Below are positions 44,134 through 56,800 of a stretch of 64,000 bases of DNA, one piece after another (position 1 is the stretch's first letter; each line of letters begins with the position of its first letter). The position numbers and the translations under genes are program-made. The notes under the pieces are model-generated. The model was not told where the DNA came from and made no database searches. It worked only from the letters and a program-made list of their open reading frames with translations. The stretch lies in assembly GCA_025506515.1 (NCBI GenBank), contig CM046442.1, positions 111,548,491-111,612,490 of the forward strand, in the 5' to 3' direction. Origin of the DNA: Flaveria trinervia (lineage: Eukaryota; Streptophyta; Magnoliopsida; Asterales; Asteraceae).

Positions 44134-44140
44134 TGTTATA
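43934..44140. repeat. TATA microsatellite, right block
   Basis: About 200 bp of TATATA/TATG steps, same composition as 17345-17876. The two blocks are probably one microsatellite separated by the Helitron-like elements and X. Frames through it are not genes. Confidence 0.95.
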
Positions 44141-44192
44141 TATAGAAAGTTTACGGTACAAAGTGTTTTCTTCATCCTTAAGATTCCTCTAA

Positions 44193-47100
44193 ATGGCCAA
44201 CCTTAACCGCAAAAATGATCCAAACATCTCCATGCAGTTACATAGGCAACACAACCAAGTTGCTCTGTTACACTCTAAGAAAGATCCTCATTTCTCAAAG
44301 GTTTGCCGTTTCTTAACTCTATCCAATAACTTCACCTCCCTAACTATTGATCCTAATATTTATGTGGATCAACTTCTAGAATTCTGGAAGACCTGGCACG
44401 AGGTCATCATGGATGGGAGATGGCACTGTCTGCCATAGTGTAGGGGAGAACAGACTTCGTCACTCTGGCCATCATAAACATGAATCTTTAGCTGGATGAT
44501 GAAGAAGGTGAGGTGTTCTTTCCTAAAGAAGCTATTAACAAGTCCTTCGAGCAGATGGGCTATGAGAGAGACTTCTCTTTCAAGACCTTCAGAGAGGGAA
44601 GGTCTCATCCCAATGGAAATTCCCGCTCCATGTGGTTATCCATAGCATGTCAAACAAGCATGGTGGATGGGACCATATTCCTGAAGATCTCTCCTTCATT
44701 GTTCATGGGATGGTTTAGGGAGTCATGTTCAGGTAGTCTCAGTTTGTTTACACTAATCTGCTTGTAAACTGGACCCCTTAGAGTACTATATGTTCTCTAG
44801 ATATGTTCAATATATTCTTAACTATGAACTGGGCTTACAATTAAGGGGAACAGGTAATACTCTTAAAGATGAATCCTAGCATCTTCAAAATATTAAGAAA
44901 GCCTATTGTTGGTTTCTCTGGGAGAAATAGCCCTTGTCCAAAAGTGTTAGTGCTCATTGCTCAAGGTGACAACCTAACAGCACCAGCTAGTGTTGAACCC
45001 ACACCTTCTACATCCCAACCCCCTCAACAGCCACAAATCACCCTCACCTACCAAAGAAAAAACAAACGAACCCCTACTCAGACTACTCAGTCTGTGCCGG
45101 GCCCTATACACTCACCCACACAGGAAGAAGTGGACACTGGAGCTCTCACTTCTCTTGAGGGGCAGACCACTCCTATTCCTTCAATGATCAGTGTTGAGGT
45201 TCCTCATGCTCAATCTCAACACTCAAGTGATCAACCTTCAAGGATAGTTACCACCCTAGCCTCTGGACTTAAACCAACCTATCCCAAACCTTAACTTCAT
45301 ACTGATGAAGATGTAGGTTTCAGTGAGTATCATGAATCTCTCTTCTTTTCCCCGACTCAAAGAGAGATGAGTGCTCTTGAGTCTCCTACATCTATCCCAT
45401 ATCAGTCATCCACTACTGAGGTGGATACTTTTGAACTTGTTCAAGATGTCCATATAGAAGAGGCTCTCACTTTTGCAAGTGATTCCATCATTAGACCTCA
45501 ACAATGGCATCTTAGCCATTGACACCTCAACTAAGGCTGCAGTGAGCAGAGCAAATCCAGCAGCCAAGAACCTGAAGCTGGTGATGAGAAAGAGGATTCT
45601 GGTTCAATCATCTCATCCCCCAATGATTCTTCTGATGAAGATGAGGGGAACTTGAGACTAAAGGTGAAAAAACTATCCAAAACATGCACCTATTTTGTCT
45701 CCAAGGTTAGTCATCTTGAATCTCAGGTGACTACCTTGCAAAACAGGGTTAATGATCAACAACTTGAGATTTCTTATCTTAGGAAAAAACTAGCTGGGAG
45801 ACCTTTAAAAGGAGCTCAACCGGGAACACAAGAACCTGTGGATGTGATCGATCTAACTCCTAGCTCACCTATGCAAGTGGGTGATGCTACCAAAAATGGG
45901 AGAAAGTCATTACGATCACAGAACCTGGGAGTTCTTCAGAGAGTGTGGACATTAGGACTCACCATCCTCACTTGTCATTGTGCACACCAAGCAATGAAGG
46001 CCAAAGAGCTCTCCACACTGAGTCACAAAGATCTGTGAGTGACAAAGGGAAAAGAAAGATGACATTGAGGATATGAGGAGGAGAGAGAGAGAGAGAGAGA
46101 GGAAAAGGAAGCTAAGGGGAGAAAGTTCATCTTCTGGGTTTTCAAGACTCATGGAAATGCTTTCCAAACTGCCCCCAGACCAAACACTTAGGATGATGAG
46201 TTGAGGGCACTCAGGATCAATTACTTGCAGACCAAAAACTATGACATTAACAATGTCATTTCTTCCCCTTAGAGGAGTTAAATGAACTGGTGACAGAGAA
46301 AGGTCAAAAGAGAAAAAAGAGGCAGAAGATGTTGAGCTACTGGTACAAATGAAAGAAGAAAGAAGAAAGAAAATATTATATAAGCATGTTCCTGGTCTCT
46401 CTCAAGTTCAATAAAGTCCTGCACATGAGGATGTGGTTCAACAAGAACCTCAGGTAGATAGAGAAGAAGAAGGATGAAGATGATCAACTACCTGAGTGAC
46501 ACAGGCCTCTATCAGGTAGATGCACTTCTTCCCTATCCTGTGACTATGTTTAGTTTGAGTATCTCAAACAACTTGAATTGAGATAGTCAAGGAAAGAAAG
46601 ACCACTAAAAGGAAGCTAAAGAAAGAAGCAGCTAAGTCAAGGGCCATCATGCAGAAGAGCATGAAGAAATGTACAGATAAGCAGAGGATGATGACCTTCT
46701 TGAAGTTGTATGGATTATCCGGAAGGAGACTTGGCCCTATGTCTCTATCCACTATGGATTAGCATATCAGGTTAATCAAGCAAAAGATCAAGAGTGGAGA
46801 GCTGATTGACTTACACTCCCTTCCAAGTCAAGCTCCACCTGAAGTGGAGGTTAAGGTTGAACAACCTGAGACAACACAACCTAAACCTCCTATTGAATCT
46901 TGGAAAGCTTCATCTTCTGATCCACAGCAGGGTCAGAATCTCCTTCTGAACTTATGAGAAAGGAAGACCCAATTGTGAAAGACAAAGAAGATCAATCAGG
47001 TGATGCGGGCTAGTCTTCTCAGTTAAAAGGAATAAAGAGAAAGAAATGGATGGCTTCTAAGCCAAAGCCAAAGAAGAAGAAAGAAACATCCTTTTCTAAA

Positions 47101-47440
47101 CCTCAAAATGAATCATGATATCTTGACGATATGCAGCCAGAGGATGCTCCATCAACTCCTATTCAAATAGCCTCTCTAGCATCAGGAAGACCTATCTTGT
47201 CCTGGACATACACCATAAATCCAGAAAGATGGCATGTCATTAGAGATCAAGGCATCAAGCATGTCTACACATGGTAGGACATGTTCAATCTGCCTATACA
47301 TGATATGTTTGACATGAGAAGACACTTTGAGAATTTGAGTGATCCTGATCATCTCATGACGAAAGGGATGGTCATCATCATAATGAGGACTGTTGATATC
47401 TAAAGTTTTCAAAGTGTTTTGGTAGCATCAGCCTAGGGGG
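44193..47440 (+). pseudogene. Copia B: env-like third ORF region
   Basis: ATG at 44193 opens MANLNRKNDPNISMQLHRQH; the segment ends LEFWKTW, matching the FW position of the third ORF in A and C. Next come NPNGNSRSMW-type sequence (about 44600), FKILRKPIVGF (44884 on), a Thr/Pro/Gln/Ser-rich region (45000-45300), a coiled-coil-like run KLSKTCTYFVSKVSHLESQVTTLQNRV (45670-45790) and basic, Lys/Glu-rich tails to 47400. A GA microsatellite sits at 46080-46101. Stops and frame changes are frequent. No pol precedes it; the microsatellite does. It ends in AGGGGGCGTT, PPT-like, before the LTR. Confidence 0.65.
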
Positions 47441-47444
47441 CGTT

Positions 47445-48206
47445 TGTAAGGAAACATGTTAAGGCTAATGCAACTCAAACACTTAAGATCTCCTGCATGA
47501 ATGCACAAGTGCATTGAAGAAGAATGCTTCGGAAGTTTCACACATGCAAGAGAAATATTCTACGTGTGAAATCTTCAGAAGGCAAGACCAATATCTTCTG
47601 AAGCCAAAGATGAACTCTTCCAAAGCCAACACTTGAAGACAGATTTCTTCCAAAGACTTTTAGTATACATGCTTATCTAATGTGCTTTACATAAAGCTAG
47701 ACCCCTTTTCGTTGCAACTCTATAAAGTCACCAACTTGCATGAGTTGGTGAAAAGGTCCATGCTTTTAGTAATTGTAAATTAAGGTCTTGAGTTTGTAAC
47801 TTTCTACTTCATGTACTTTATCCTTTTGTAAATTTTAGGATGTGTACTATGGTATGTCATAGTCACAAGTCAAAAGGCAATCTGCCTTTTGACTCTACAA
47901 TTGATTTTGTTTTGTTTCTAGTAAATTGTATCAGCTGGCCTTCAAAGTATGGCCGGCTGTAGGATGTAGTATATGTATCTCAAGTACTTGTAACTTTTCT
48001 TTATGCTTTGTAACACTTGTAATAGAACTGAGAAGGAAATATACTGCAATCTTGAAAACCATCTTCTTGTGTATTTTGCTATCTTGTTCTGTCTCTTATT
48101 CACTTGTGTTCTTAGTATCAACTCTTGTGCTTAATTCTTTACTGTTTGATTAGTCAAGTTAATCTCCTCATTGTGTTGTAAGTGACCACCCTTCATCGGT
48201 CCTTCA
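47445..48206 (+). repeat. Copia B LTR
   Basis: Inferred from the PPT-like AGGGGGCG at 47435-47442 on the left and a primer site on the right, giving TGTAAGG...CTTCA, 762 bp. A TATAAA box lies at 47721-47726. The left 200 bp have CTTCGGAAG and CTTCTGAAG words. Because third ORF precedes it and gag follows, it is the junction of two copies or of a rearranged one. Confidence 0.65.
47721..47726 (+). promoter_or_regulatory. TATA box of copia B LTR
   Basis: TATAAA about 275 bp inside the LTR, suitable spacing for a copia promoter. Activity unknown. Confidence 0.45.
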
Positions 48207-48208
48207 TT

Positions 48209-48220
48209 TTGTATCAGGGC
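48209..48220 (+). promoter_or_regulatory. Primer binding site of copia B
   Basis: TTGTATCAGGGC is ten of twelve bases identical to the initiator-Met priming sequence and lies two bases after the inferred LTR end. Its position before gag supports the LTR call. Confidence 0.55.
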
Positions 48221-48289
48221 ATCCAGGCTCTTGATATAAGATTTCACCATTTTAAATCCCTCATACACACAAAATACTTAACTTTTTAA

Positions 48290-50980
48290 ATGGCAGCCAT
48301 TTCCAAACCTAATATGGAAACTGGAACCATGAACAAGTCCCCACTGATCACTCTTGATGATTTTGACACATGGTGCCAAAGAATGGAAGGTTTCATCAGG
48401 TCTCTAGATTCAAGAATGTGGGAGTCTGTTGAAAATGGACCTTACATACCAAGCACCCCCTCTGCTACTGGTTGTGGTATGATCCCTAAGGCTGTGGTTG
48501 ACTACTCAGATGAAGATAGAAAGAGAGTAGACATTCAGCAAAAAGCCATGACAGCCCTTCAGACTGCTCTTCCAAACTCTGTGTACAGAGGTTTCAAGAA
48601 ATGCAAAACAACTAAGCAGTTGTGAGATGCATTGAAATTATGTATAAGGGTTCCTCTTAAGCAAAGGAGAACAAGAAAGGATCTCCTGAAGTAACAGTTT
48701 GGAGATTTCACCTTTAAAGAAGGAGAGAACATGACTCAACAATACTTTAGGTATGTTGAGATTGTGGATACCCTTATGGATGGAGGTGTTGCTCTTGAAA
48801 ACAGAGACGTTGTAAGGAAGTTCATGTCCTCACTTCCTAGGCAATGAACACACTACTTTCTGGTTATCAAGAGAACTGAGAACCTGAAAACTCTCACTCT
48901 GACAGAGTTGTATGAGATTCTCAGTGGCTACCAGATGGAGATGAACATGTAAGTTCATCTTGAAACTCCAACAATCAAATGAGTTCAGCCTTTCATGTGG
49001 TTGAAAGAGATAGCATAGAACCCAAACATCATCTCATATGCTATGTTGAAAACTCACTAAAGGGTCCTTTCATCACCTTCCTGAGACACCAAGGGAGAAC
49101 TACACTCAAGGAAGCCCATTCCAATAGACAAATTCTTCTCAAACCTTTGTGTCTTCTGATGAAAGTTGTTGCAGCTCTCTTTTCACCCTTGAAGACCTGG
49201 ATTGTATTCATCTAGATGATCTGGAATATATGGAAATAGTCCAGCAGATGGCTCTTCTCACTCACAGAGCCAAGAAGTTCTACAAGCAGACTGGAATGAA
49301 GTTTCCTAGTAGTGCGACTAGTGGAAAGTTTGGACTGAACAAAATCAAAGTCAAGTGTTACAACTGTAACTTGATGGGCCAATTTGCTAGGGACTATAAG
49401 GCAACAAGAACAAGTGGTAGCCATGCACAATCCAGACCAAACTACATTGAAAATGCTACCCAAAATGAGAAGTCAAACCAACAAGTTGCAGTTGCTATTG
49501 AAGAAGGAGGCTTTGACTGGAGCTTTCAGGTAGAAGATGCTTCTCCAAACCAAGCACTCATGGCAAATCATGAAGAAACCAAGGTATTGGAACATCTCTG
49601 TACTCATGAATGCATTGCTAAAGTTAACAAATATAGATCCTACAACTTAGAAATGAGATCTGATCTTGAGTCCTTAAAAGCTGATTTTAGAAAGACTGAA
49701 AATGATTATAAACTAAAGATAGAGGACTTGAGAAAACCATTTCACTTCTAAAACATGGGCATACAAATTTTAGGACTCAGATCAAGGATCTCATAACTAA
49801 GCTCACTGAGTGCCAGGCTGAGCTTGTGATCAGCAAAACCAGGGCAGAAAAGTGTGTTCTTGAAGAAGAGACCTTCAAGAACATGATATTCACATCCATG
49901 CACAACAAGGTGTGCTATCAAAACAAGCAGGGACTGGGATCTAATGAGATAGCTCCTCCACACACAATCTTGTCTGTAAGATCACCCAGGTGTGGAACTT
50001 ATGAAGAAGAGCTTCCTCTCATAGATCCTTTGAGTGAAGAGGATGAATAAGTGATAGTGAAAAATTCCTCTGAGAAGAGTGAAGAGGAGGATTCTAAGAA
50101 GGGACACTATCCTTCAGATGAGAAGAAGAAGACTATGATGACCAAGTCTATGAGGAAGAATTTGATCAGAAAGAGCAAAAGAAAAGCTAGGAAGGCTTAA
50201 GAGTTCAAGGCTACTTTTGATTCGAAGTAGAAACAAGTTTTTATCTCTGCAGGATTTGAAATGGTGAAAACTGAAGACATCAACCTTAACTCTTCTGCTA
50301 AGATTTCTGGTTCATGTTCAAATCATCTCAGCACCAAGAAGAAGGCTGATTAGTTGTGTATCACTGCTACATAGCCTGTACCATCCAACTCCAAGAATAG
50401 TCCTCAGCCCAAAAGGACTGTCTCAGTATCTGCAAAGATGAAGGTGGAGACGGGATGTGATCAAAGTCAGTCTTGCTCTTAACAAAAGGCTCTTCGGAAG
50501 AAGAAAATGGTGTGTGTCATGTTTCAAAGTACTGCTCATCTTGCTAAGGATTGTCCATACAATCCTAAAGGTACTCTTCACATGTCCAAGACAAAGACTT
50601 CCAAGAGCTCCAAGAAGATTCAAGCTTCGGAAGGAAAATATGTTTCCTTCAAAAGCTCCAAAAAAAGAAGAAGGCAAGCGGAAAATTGCCTTCGGAAGAA
50701 AATTGGTCTCAGAAGGAAGGATACTTCCGAAGCACAGAACTCTGCTGCAGTGCTTGCAGAATCTTCGAAGGTCCAGTCATAAAACTTCCAAGTCTCAAAA
50801 GCTTCCAAAGTATTAAAGGTCAAGTCCAAACTTCCAAAGGTGGGTGGATGTCAAAGAAAGACCAAGTGATGGATGTTCTACATCAACAACAATCAAGATT
50901 TCATAGCACAACTATAGGATCTATACTATTGCTTTACTTCTGTTTCTCTTAGTGAGCCCAAGACAAGTAAGGCTCGGGTT
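48290..50980 (+). pseudogene. Copia B gag
   Basis: ATG at 48290: MAAISKPNMETG, then LDDFDTWCQRMEGFIRSLDSRMWE, YSDEDRKRVDIQQKAMTALQTALP, the copia gag N-terminus, stopping at 48623 (TGA). UBN2 continues in another frame (FGDFTFKEGENMTQQYFRYVE, about 48700). The open segment 49149-49751 has LTHRAKKFYKQTGMKF and a zinc knuckle with two key residues replaced, CYNCNLMGQFARDY (H to Q, last C to Y), then a coiled-coil-like tail. Beyond 50050 is a Lys/Ser-rich linker with CTTCGGAAG words (50490-50770). Confidence 0.8.
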
Positions 50981-51009
50981 CCAATGTAATAATTATTTCT
51001 TTTGTAGGA

Positions 51010-51329
51010 AACTCAGACAAAAAAGAATGTCTGGATCATTCATAGTGGCTGTTCCGGCACATGACAGGCAATAGGTCACTATCTAAACTTTGAAAGCATG
51101 ACGGAGGGCCAGTTGCTTTTGGAGGAGATGAAGGTGGGTACATTTCGGAAGGGGAAAGGTAAACAAATGGTAAGCTCAACATGAAAAGGTAAACATTGTC
51201 AAGGAGCTGGGTACAATCTTCTAAGTGTATCCCGATTTTGTGATCAGTGTCATAAATGCTCCTTAATGAGTATGAGTGCATTTTAAGCTCGGGGAGGTGG
51301 AATTCTCATGAGCATATTCTGCTAGAGCC
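51010..51329 (+). pseudogene. Copia B protease and start of pre-integrase region
   Basis: WIIHSGCSGTMTGNRSL near 51033 is the copia protease segment, with the catalytic Asp of DSG replaced by His. FGGDEGGYIS follows (51118-51150), then VKELGYNLLSVSRF (about 51198-51238). The frame is cut at 51329 by element C in a stretch reading HEHILLEP; it resumes at 63753. Confidence 0.75.
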
Positions 51330-52215
51330 TGTTGGACCAAAAGAACCAATGAGCCAAGATCAGAAAACTCTAAGTCCCACATGGTATCACAACAACTGCT
51401 GAAAGCCTCATCAGTAGTTTGACAAGTGCTGAAGACTTCAAAGCTGAAGATCAAGTGCTGAAGACCTCAACAGCTGAAGAACAAAGTGCTGAAGTACAAC
51501 AGCTGAAGAACACAAGTGCTGAAGCTGAAAGACCAAAGTACTAAAGTACAACAGCTGAAGAGTTTACAAGTGCTGAAGATCAACAACTGATGTACAAGGT
51601 CTGAAGACAAAGACTGAAGACATCAGCTGATGATATCTACTGAAGTCATCAGCTGATGAAACACTGAAGGTCAAAGTCTGAAGATCAAGTACTGAAGCCT
51701 CAGTAGTTTGTCACAACTGCTGAAGAGTACTTCTTCAGTAGTTGTGATATCAGTAGTTTTATATTTTTATGTTTCAGTAGTTTTGTAAAACGACTGAAGA
51801 GCTTGTTCTTCAGTCGTTGTAGTTTCAGTAGTTTTATATTTTGTACTTAACATGCTGATATGTTCTCAGTAGTTGTGAACATTTCAGTAGTTTGTTAAGA
51901 ATTAGTTATTTTTGTATTAGATCTGCCAGTTGTCACTTTCCGTGATAACAGCAGTGATTGTTGCACTCTATATAAGGAGTGACAACTCATTGTAACGATG
52001 TGAATGAGATGAATGAATGGAATAAACGAATGAATTTGATTAGAAATATTCTACATCTATAAACATTCCTTGAAATCAGAAATATATTCTCTCCTATAAC
52101 CGTATGCGCTTTTAATGCTTACAATATCGATTGCTTGCTACAATTTGTCTAATTCTGTTTGTATTCCGCTGCTTTGTATCCTAATACATCAAACTTGTGA
52201 TCGCTGATCCTGTCA
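51330..52215 (+). repeat. 5' LTR of copia C
   Basis: 886 bp, TGTTGGACC...CCTGTCA. The first half is a field of CAACAGCTGAAGA and AAGTGCTGAAG words; the middle has CAGTAGTTTT and CGACTGAAGAGC inverted words. It differs from the 3' LTR by only a few substitutions but about a dozen small indels. Confidence 0.95.
51969..51976 (+). promoter_or_regulatory. TATA box, 5' LTR of copia C
   Basis: TATATAAG, intact and repeated in the 3' LTR at 63510-63517. It is preceded by the GTGATAACAGCAGTGATTG block common to both LTRs. Transcription would start some 30 bp downstream. Confidence 0.65.
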
Positions 52216-52216
52216 A

Positions 52217-52231
52217 ATGGTATCAGAGCAG
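52217..52231 (+). promoter_or_regulatory. Primer binding site of copia C
   Basis: TGGTATCAGAGCAGG, one base after the LTR end, the standard initiator-Met tRNA priming sequence of copia elements. Confidence 0.9.
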
Positions 52232-52448
52232 GTTAATCATTGATCGATCTAATAATTGATCATTGAAACTGCTATTCAAGATCTAAGTTTGATTGAATTA
52301 GCTTGTTTTTTGCAAGAAACGGTTATAGAGATTGAATTTTCTGTATTTCTGCTCATTCATCCTGAGATCTTTTCTTGGTTCTCATTGAGTTTGTTGTGGT
52401 TTGTCTAAAACTTTTAAAAGCTTGAACTAAATTGTTTTTGAACTGAAA

Positions 52449-53716
52449 ATGACTACTCCTTCCAATGATCCTCACAATACTGGTTCCTCAACCAAGCCAA
52501 TGCTGGTTAGGAATGAGTATAACATATGGCAAAGACGTATGCTCCATCACCTGTCTGTTAACAGCGCAGGGTGTTGGACATCAGTGGTACATGGTCCACA
52601 CAAGCCTATGGTGAATAACCCGGAAACCAATCAAATGGTTCCGAAGAGGAGGGAGCAATACTCAGATGAGGATAAGAAGTTGCTTGAAATTGATGCAAAA
52701 GCCCATGGAATTCTGGCCATGGCACTGCCCAATGAAATCTATTCTGGGCTAATGCATCATGAAACTGCCCATGACCTCTGGAATGCCTTGAAAGAACAAT
52801 TTGGAGGAACAGATGAGGTCTTGGCAAATACTAGAGAAATTCTTGCCCAACAATATGAGACATTCTCTCATAGAAAGGGTGAGACACTGACTCAACAATA
52901 TGAGCGGTTCTCTTGTTTGATCTCTGAACTAAAAATGGTCAAACTTGAATACACCAATATTCAGATGAATAACAGATTTCTCAGATCACTTCCTGAGAGA
53001 TGGGACACATATACTATTGTCCTACGCTCCAGTGCAAGTTTGGACAAACTATCTCTCACCCAACTCCATGGGAAACTGCTCACTTTTGAGAGAGAGAGAT
53101 AGAACAGAAGAGAAAGTGTCTTCATCTGGAAAGCTCACTGAAGACTTTGTACAAGGCAACACTGCCTTGGTGGGTCATGAGTCAGAATATGCTTCATCTG
53201 AATGCCAGTATGATGAGCATATTAATTTCTCTTCAAGCACTTCTGATTCTGCATTTGTGAGTATTGATGGTCAGTTTACTGGGTGTAATAATGACAATCT
53301 ATGTTTCATTGGATGATCTCAAGGGGATTGCTGATGATGACTTAGAAGAGATGGATATTTTGAGCCAAATGGCCTTGATAAATATCAGATCTCAGAAGTT
53401 CTACAAAAGAACTGGAAGAAAATTCCCAGGACTCTCTGGCAAAACCAAAGTTGGTTTTGACAAGAGCAAGTTGAGGTGTCACAAATGCCAAAGGCTTGGA
53501 CACTTTGCAAGAGAGTGTAGATCAACTGGATCTAACTCCACTGCACCCTTTGTGACTTTTCCTGGCAATAGTCAACAACACAGAGGGCAACATCCTGTCA
53601 CCTCTAGTCATCATCCTCAACAACAATCTCCGGCATATTTTGTTCCTCAGGGTCAAATGCCATATCGTACCCTTGTTATTACATGCCACAGTCAAATCAA
53701 GTTCAAGTTCCTATGA
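52449..53716 (+). pseudogene. Copia C gag (frameshifted)
   Basis: ATG at 52449 opens MTTPSNDPHNTGSSTKPMLV; the first 217 residues are uninterrupted with YNIWQRRMLHHL, the UBN2 block (AHDLWNALKEQFGG, ETLTQQYERFSCLISELK) and FLRSLPERWDTY. The frame is lost in a GAGAGAGAGAGA run at 53086-53098, continues in the next frame to 53310, and changes again near 53305. The CCHC knuckle CHKCQRLGHFAREC is at 53477-53518, preceded by LINIRSQKFYKRTGRKFPG. The shifts look like single-base indels rather than long decay. Confidence 0.9.
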
Positions 53717-55290
53717 CACCACAACCTCATGCACTACCAGAACCTCAGCCTTCCCAATCTCATCAACAACCTCAATCTCAACACACAGCTTCTTCACCCC
53801 AGGAGTTGTTGACTGGAGCAGTTTACCAGATGACTTGTCTGGTCATGATCAACTGTTCTCAGGTGCTGGTCAACATGGTGGTGACAGTCCTTTGGGAATC
53901 TAGCTCTTATGGCTTTGGAGTCTGCTGATACTTCATTTTCCAATGCCTCTACACCTCAGGTATCACAGGTATCCTCTGAGGCAAAAGCCAATTATGTTCT
54001 GAACCATGCATAGCAGCATTTGCTTCCATTAGAGAAGCAAATGTAGCTCTAATTAATAAGAACATTGAGCTAGAACAAATAATTTCCAAAAACAAAGCTG
54101 AGTTTGAGTTTGTGCTCAAAGATAAAAATGATGAGATTTATAAACTGAATTGCCAAATAATTGATGATAAGGCTAGAGAAGAAGTACTTCTAGAGAAGTA
54201 CAAAGATCTCAAAGAAACCCTTGCAGTTACCCAGGTCGAGTGTGATAGATGGGTACAATCATGCAAAGGTTTTGAAATGCTTCTTAGTAAGCAATCTGCT
54301 TCAAATGTGAAGTTTGGAATTGGTTACAATCACACTGCTCCACCTACAGATTTTACCCCAAGAGCAGAGGTAGAATCTGATGGTGAGAGTGATAACCAAT
54401 CCATCACATCATGTGATCTACCTTCTGATACAGCACAATCAGAAGTAGCAGTCAGCATCAAGCCCTCTTTGAACTTATCAGCTGATGTTGATGGTTCAAA
54501 TGCTGACATTCACATGATTAATGAGTTGATCAACTCAGGAGTTAATCCTGAAGGTCCTGAAAGGACTAGAGAGCAGGATTTAACACCTGAAGTTCAAACT
54601 TCAACTGCTGTCAGTACTGAAGAGAAGAAAACTGGCAGTAGAAAGAGTTTGAAGACTACTAAAGAGGTAGTCAAGAAAGCAAACAATGCTTCCAAAGCAT
54701 TGAAGAACAAGTCTTCTGTTGCTTCACCCTCTTTAGTTGATGATCAACCTAAGATGAAGAAGAAACCATGTGAAGTATGTGGTTGTTCAATCATCTTACA
54801 GATGATTGTTGGTACAAAAGAGGTTCCAAACTCAAACAAAAAGAAGAAATTAATGAGAAAATGGTAAAAATGAAAACTGAGTTTGAGACCACATTTGTAT
54901 CAGCAACATCAAATCCTGTAACCCTTAAGTCCTTAAAGAAATCCAAAGGAAGGGGGTAAACAGGTCAGCTGGTGACAGCGAGGGTGCTCAAAAGAAGAAG
55001 GTGCAACATAGGAACTTATCAAACTCCACTAGCAATGTGTCTGATGAGCTGAAAGCTTTATCACAAAATCAGACACAGCTGGTGATGATGGTACAACATC
55101 TGTTGGGTAGAGTTAACCAACTAGATTCTCCTATGTTGAAACCACAGAAAAGGAGGTCCAAGCCAAAGGACTCCTCTTCTACACCATCTTCTTCCTCTCA
55201 GGCTGTTGTTTCAAATAAACCTGTTAGTTTACCATCTATTGATGAGACCAGGCCCAAAACCAAAAAGGTTTGGGTCTCTAAAACTAACTG
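53717..55290 (+). pseudogene. Copia C gag C-terminal coiled coil and linker
   Basis: A Gln/Pro/Ser-rich stretch (to about 53930) leads to an open segment 54112-54867 with a coiled-coil start (LKDKNDEIYKLNCQIIDDKA) and Ser/Thr/Lys-rich rest. A C-x2-C pair CEVCGCS occurs near residue 222. The linker 55001-55291 has LKALSQNQTQLVMMVQHLLG and basic low-complexity sequence. Long gag tails like this are typical of Sirevirus-type elements. Single-base shifts near 53700 and 54860-54960. Confidence 0.75.
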
Positions 55291-55608
55291 ATTGTTTATT
55301 ATTGCAGGGTTCTTCAACATGCCAAAGTAGCATCTGGTATGTAGACAGTGGGGGATCTATGCACATGACTGGGAACAACTCTCTTCTTCATGACTACTCT
55401 CAAGGAAAGAAGGGATTTGTCTCTTTTGGCAATGATGCTAGGGGTTACATCATCGGTAAGGGCTTTGTCTCCAATGGAGAAATCAAATTTGATGATGTTA
55501 ATCATGTGGAAAATCTCAAGTACAATCTCTTGAGTGTCAGTCAATGTGTGATAAAGGCCATGTTGCCCTTTTCACCAGTCAAAACTGTAGGATTCTGTCA
55601 TCCAAGTT
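55291..55608 (+). pseudogene. Copia C protease
   Basis: WYVDSGGSMHMTGNNSLL with the catalytic DSG at 55344-55352, followed by FVSFGNDARGYIIGKG and NLKYNLLSVSQ, the full copia retropepsin order. Readable without a stop from 55206 to 55622 in one frame, with a shift near 55540-55610 into the integrase frame. It would cut the polyprotein. Confidence 0.88.
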
Positions 55609-56800
55609 TTGCACTTGATTGACAAGGTGTTGGATGATCACACTCTCCTGAAAGCCAACAGGACAGGAAGAGTGTATGCCTTAGATCTCTCTAAGAAGAT
55701 AGATCTCAAAGGCAATCCTTGCCTATTTTCCAAAGCCTCTTCTCAAGAATCTAAACTGTGGCACAGGAGGCTTGGTCATGTTAATCTCAAAAACATGAAT
55801 CAGCTTAGCCACAATAGTTTAGTCAGAGGCTTACCAATAAAGGAGTTCCACTGTGATGAAACCTGCACTGCTTGTTTAAAAGGAAAACAGCACAAAGTCT
55901 CATTCCCTCCTATTGAAGTGTCCAAGTCCACTGCCTGCTTGCAATTACTGCATATGGATCTATTTGGTCCTGTGAGAGTAATGAGCATGGCAAAGAAGAA
56001 ATACTGTCTGGTAATGTGGATGATTACTCCAGATTTGTGGACTTTCTTTCTACATTCAAAGGATGAGGCTGCTCAGAAGATTATTCACTTTGTGCTGTAC
56101 ATTGAGAAGCAGTATCCCTTCCAGTCAAGTGTATTAGGAGTGATAATGGAACTGAGTTCAGAAATCATACACTTGATGACTTCTATCTTTCAAAGGGAAT
56201 CAAAAGGCAGTTCAGCATTCCAAGGACTCCAGAACAAAATGGAGTAGTGGAGAGAAAGAACAGGACCCTCATTGAAGCTGCAAGGTCCATGCTGGCTGAC
56301 TCAGGTTTGCCACTGACCTTTTGGGCTGAAGCTGTCAACACAGCTTGTTATGTGCAAAATAGAGTTTTAGTAAATCAGAGGTTGATGAAGACTCCATATG
56401 AAGTTCTCCATCATTTGGCTCCTCTGATTTCATTTTTCAAAGCATTTGGGTGTCCCTGTTTCATTCTCAACACAAAGGATCAACTCCATAAATTTGATCC
56501 TAAGGTGGATGCAGGGTACTTTGTTGGTTATTCATCTACTTGCAAGGCATACAGAGTCTTCAACTGCAGAACAAAGATGGTTGAAAAACTCTACATGTTA
56601 AGTTTAATGAATCTCCAAAGGACAAGATTCCACAAAGTCCTGTGGAGTTATTTGATTTGGACATACTGCAATATGTTCCTTATCAAACTCCTGCTGTTGC
56701 TCCTGTCAACAGTTCACCACCTGGTGGTACTGCTGATGATGATGATGATTGCAGTACTCACCTCTTCAGGTTTAGTGATCAGCTGCTGACTCAGCTAGAC
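55609..56800 (+). pseudogene. Copia C integrase (frameshifted)
   Basis: Pre-integrase HHCC: LWHRRLGHVNLKNMN (about 55757-55800) and CTACLKGKQHK (about 55864). The core has HMDLFGP with the first Asp near 55957, the second Asp in SDNGTEF at 56142-56144 (another frame), and Glu in EQNGVVERKNR near 56230. The open frame 56247-56789 then gives LIEAARSMLADSGLPLTFWAEA and the C-terminal FGCPCF and AGYFVGYSSTCKAYRVF. Indel-type shifts near 56010, 56125 and 56245. Integrase would insert the cDNA. Confidence 0.88.

Noticed and set aside
43946..44206. Tyr/Ile-rich frames in the right TATA block
   Set aside because: Same artefact as above.
54777..54800. CEVCGCS pair as a second zinc finger of copia C gag
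   Set aside because: Only two cysteines in order and no following His/Cys at knuckle spacing in the open frame; recorded as a feature of the segment only.
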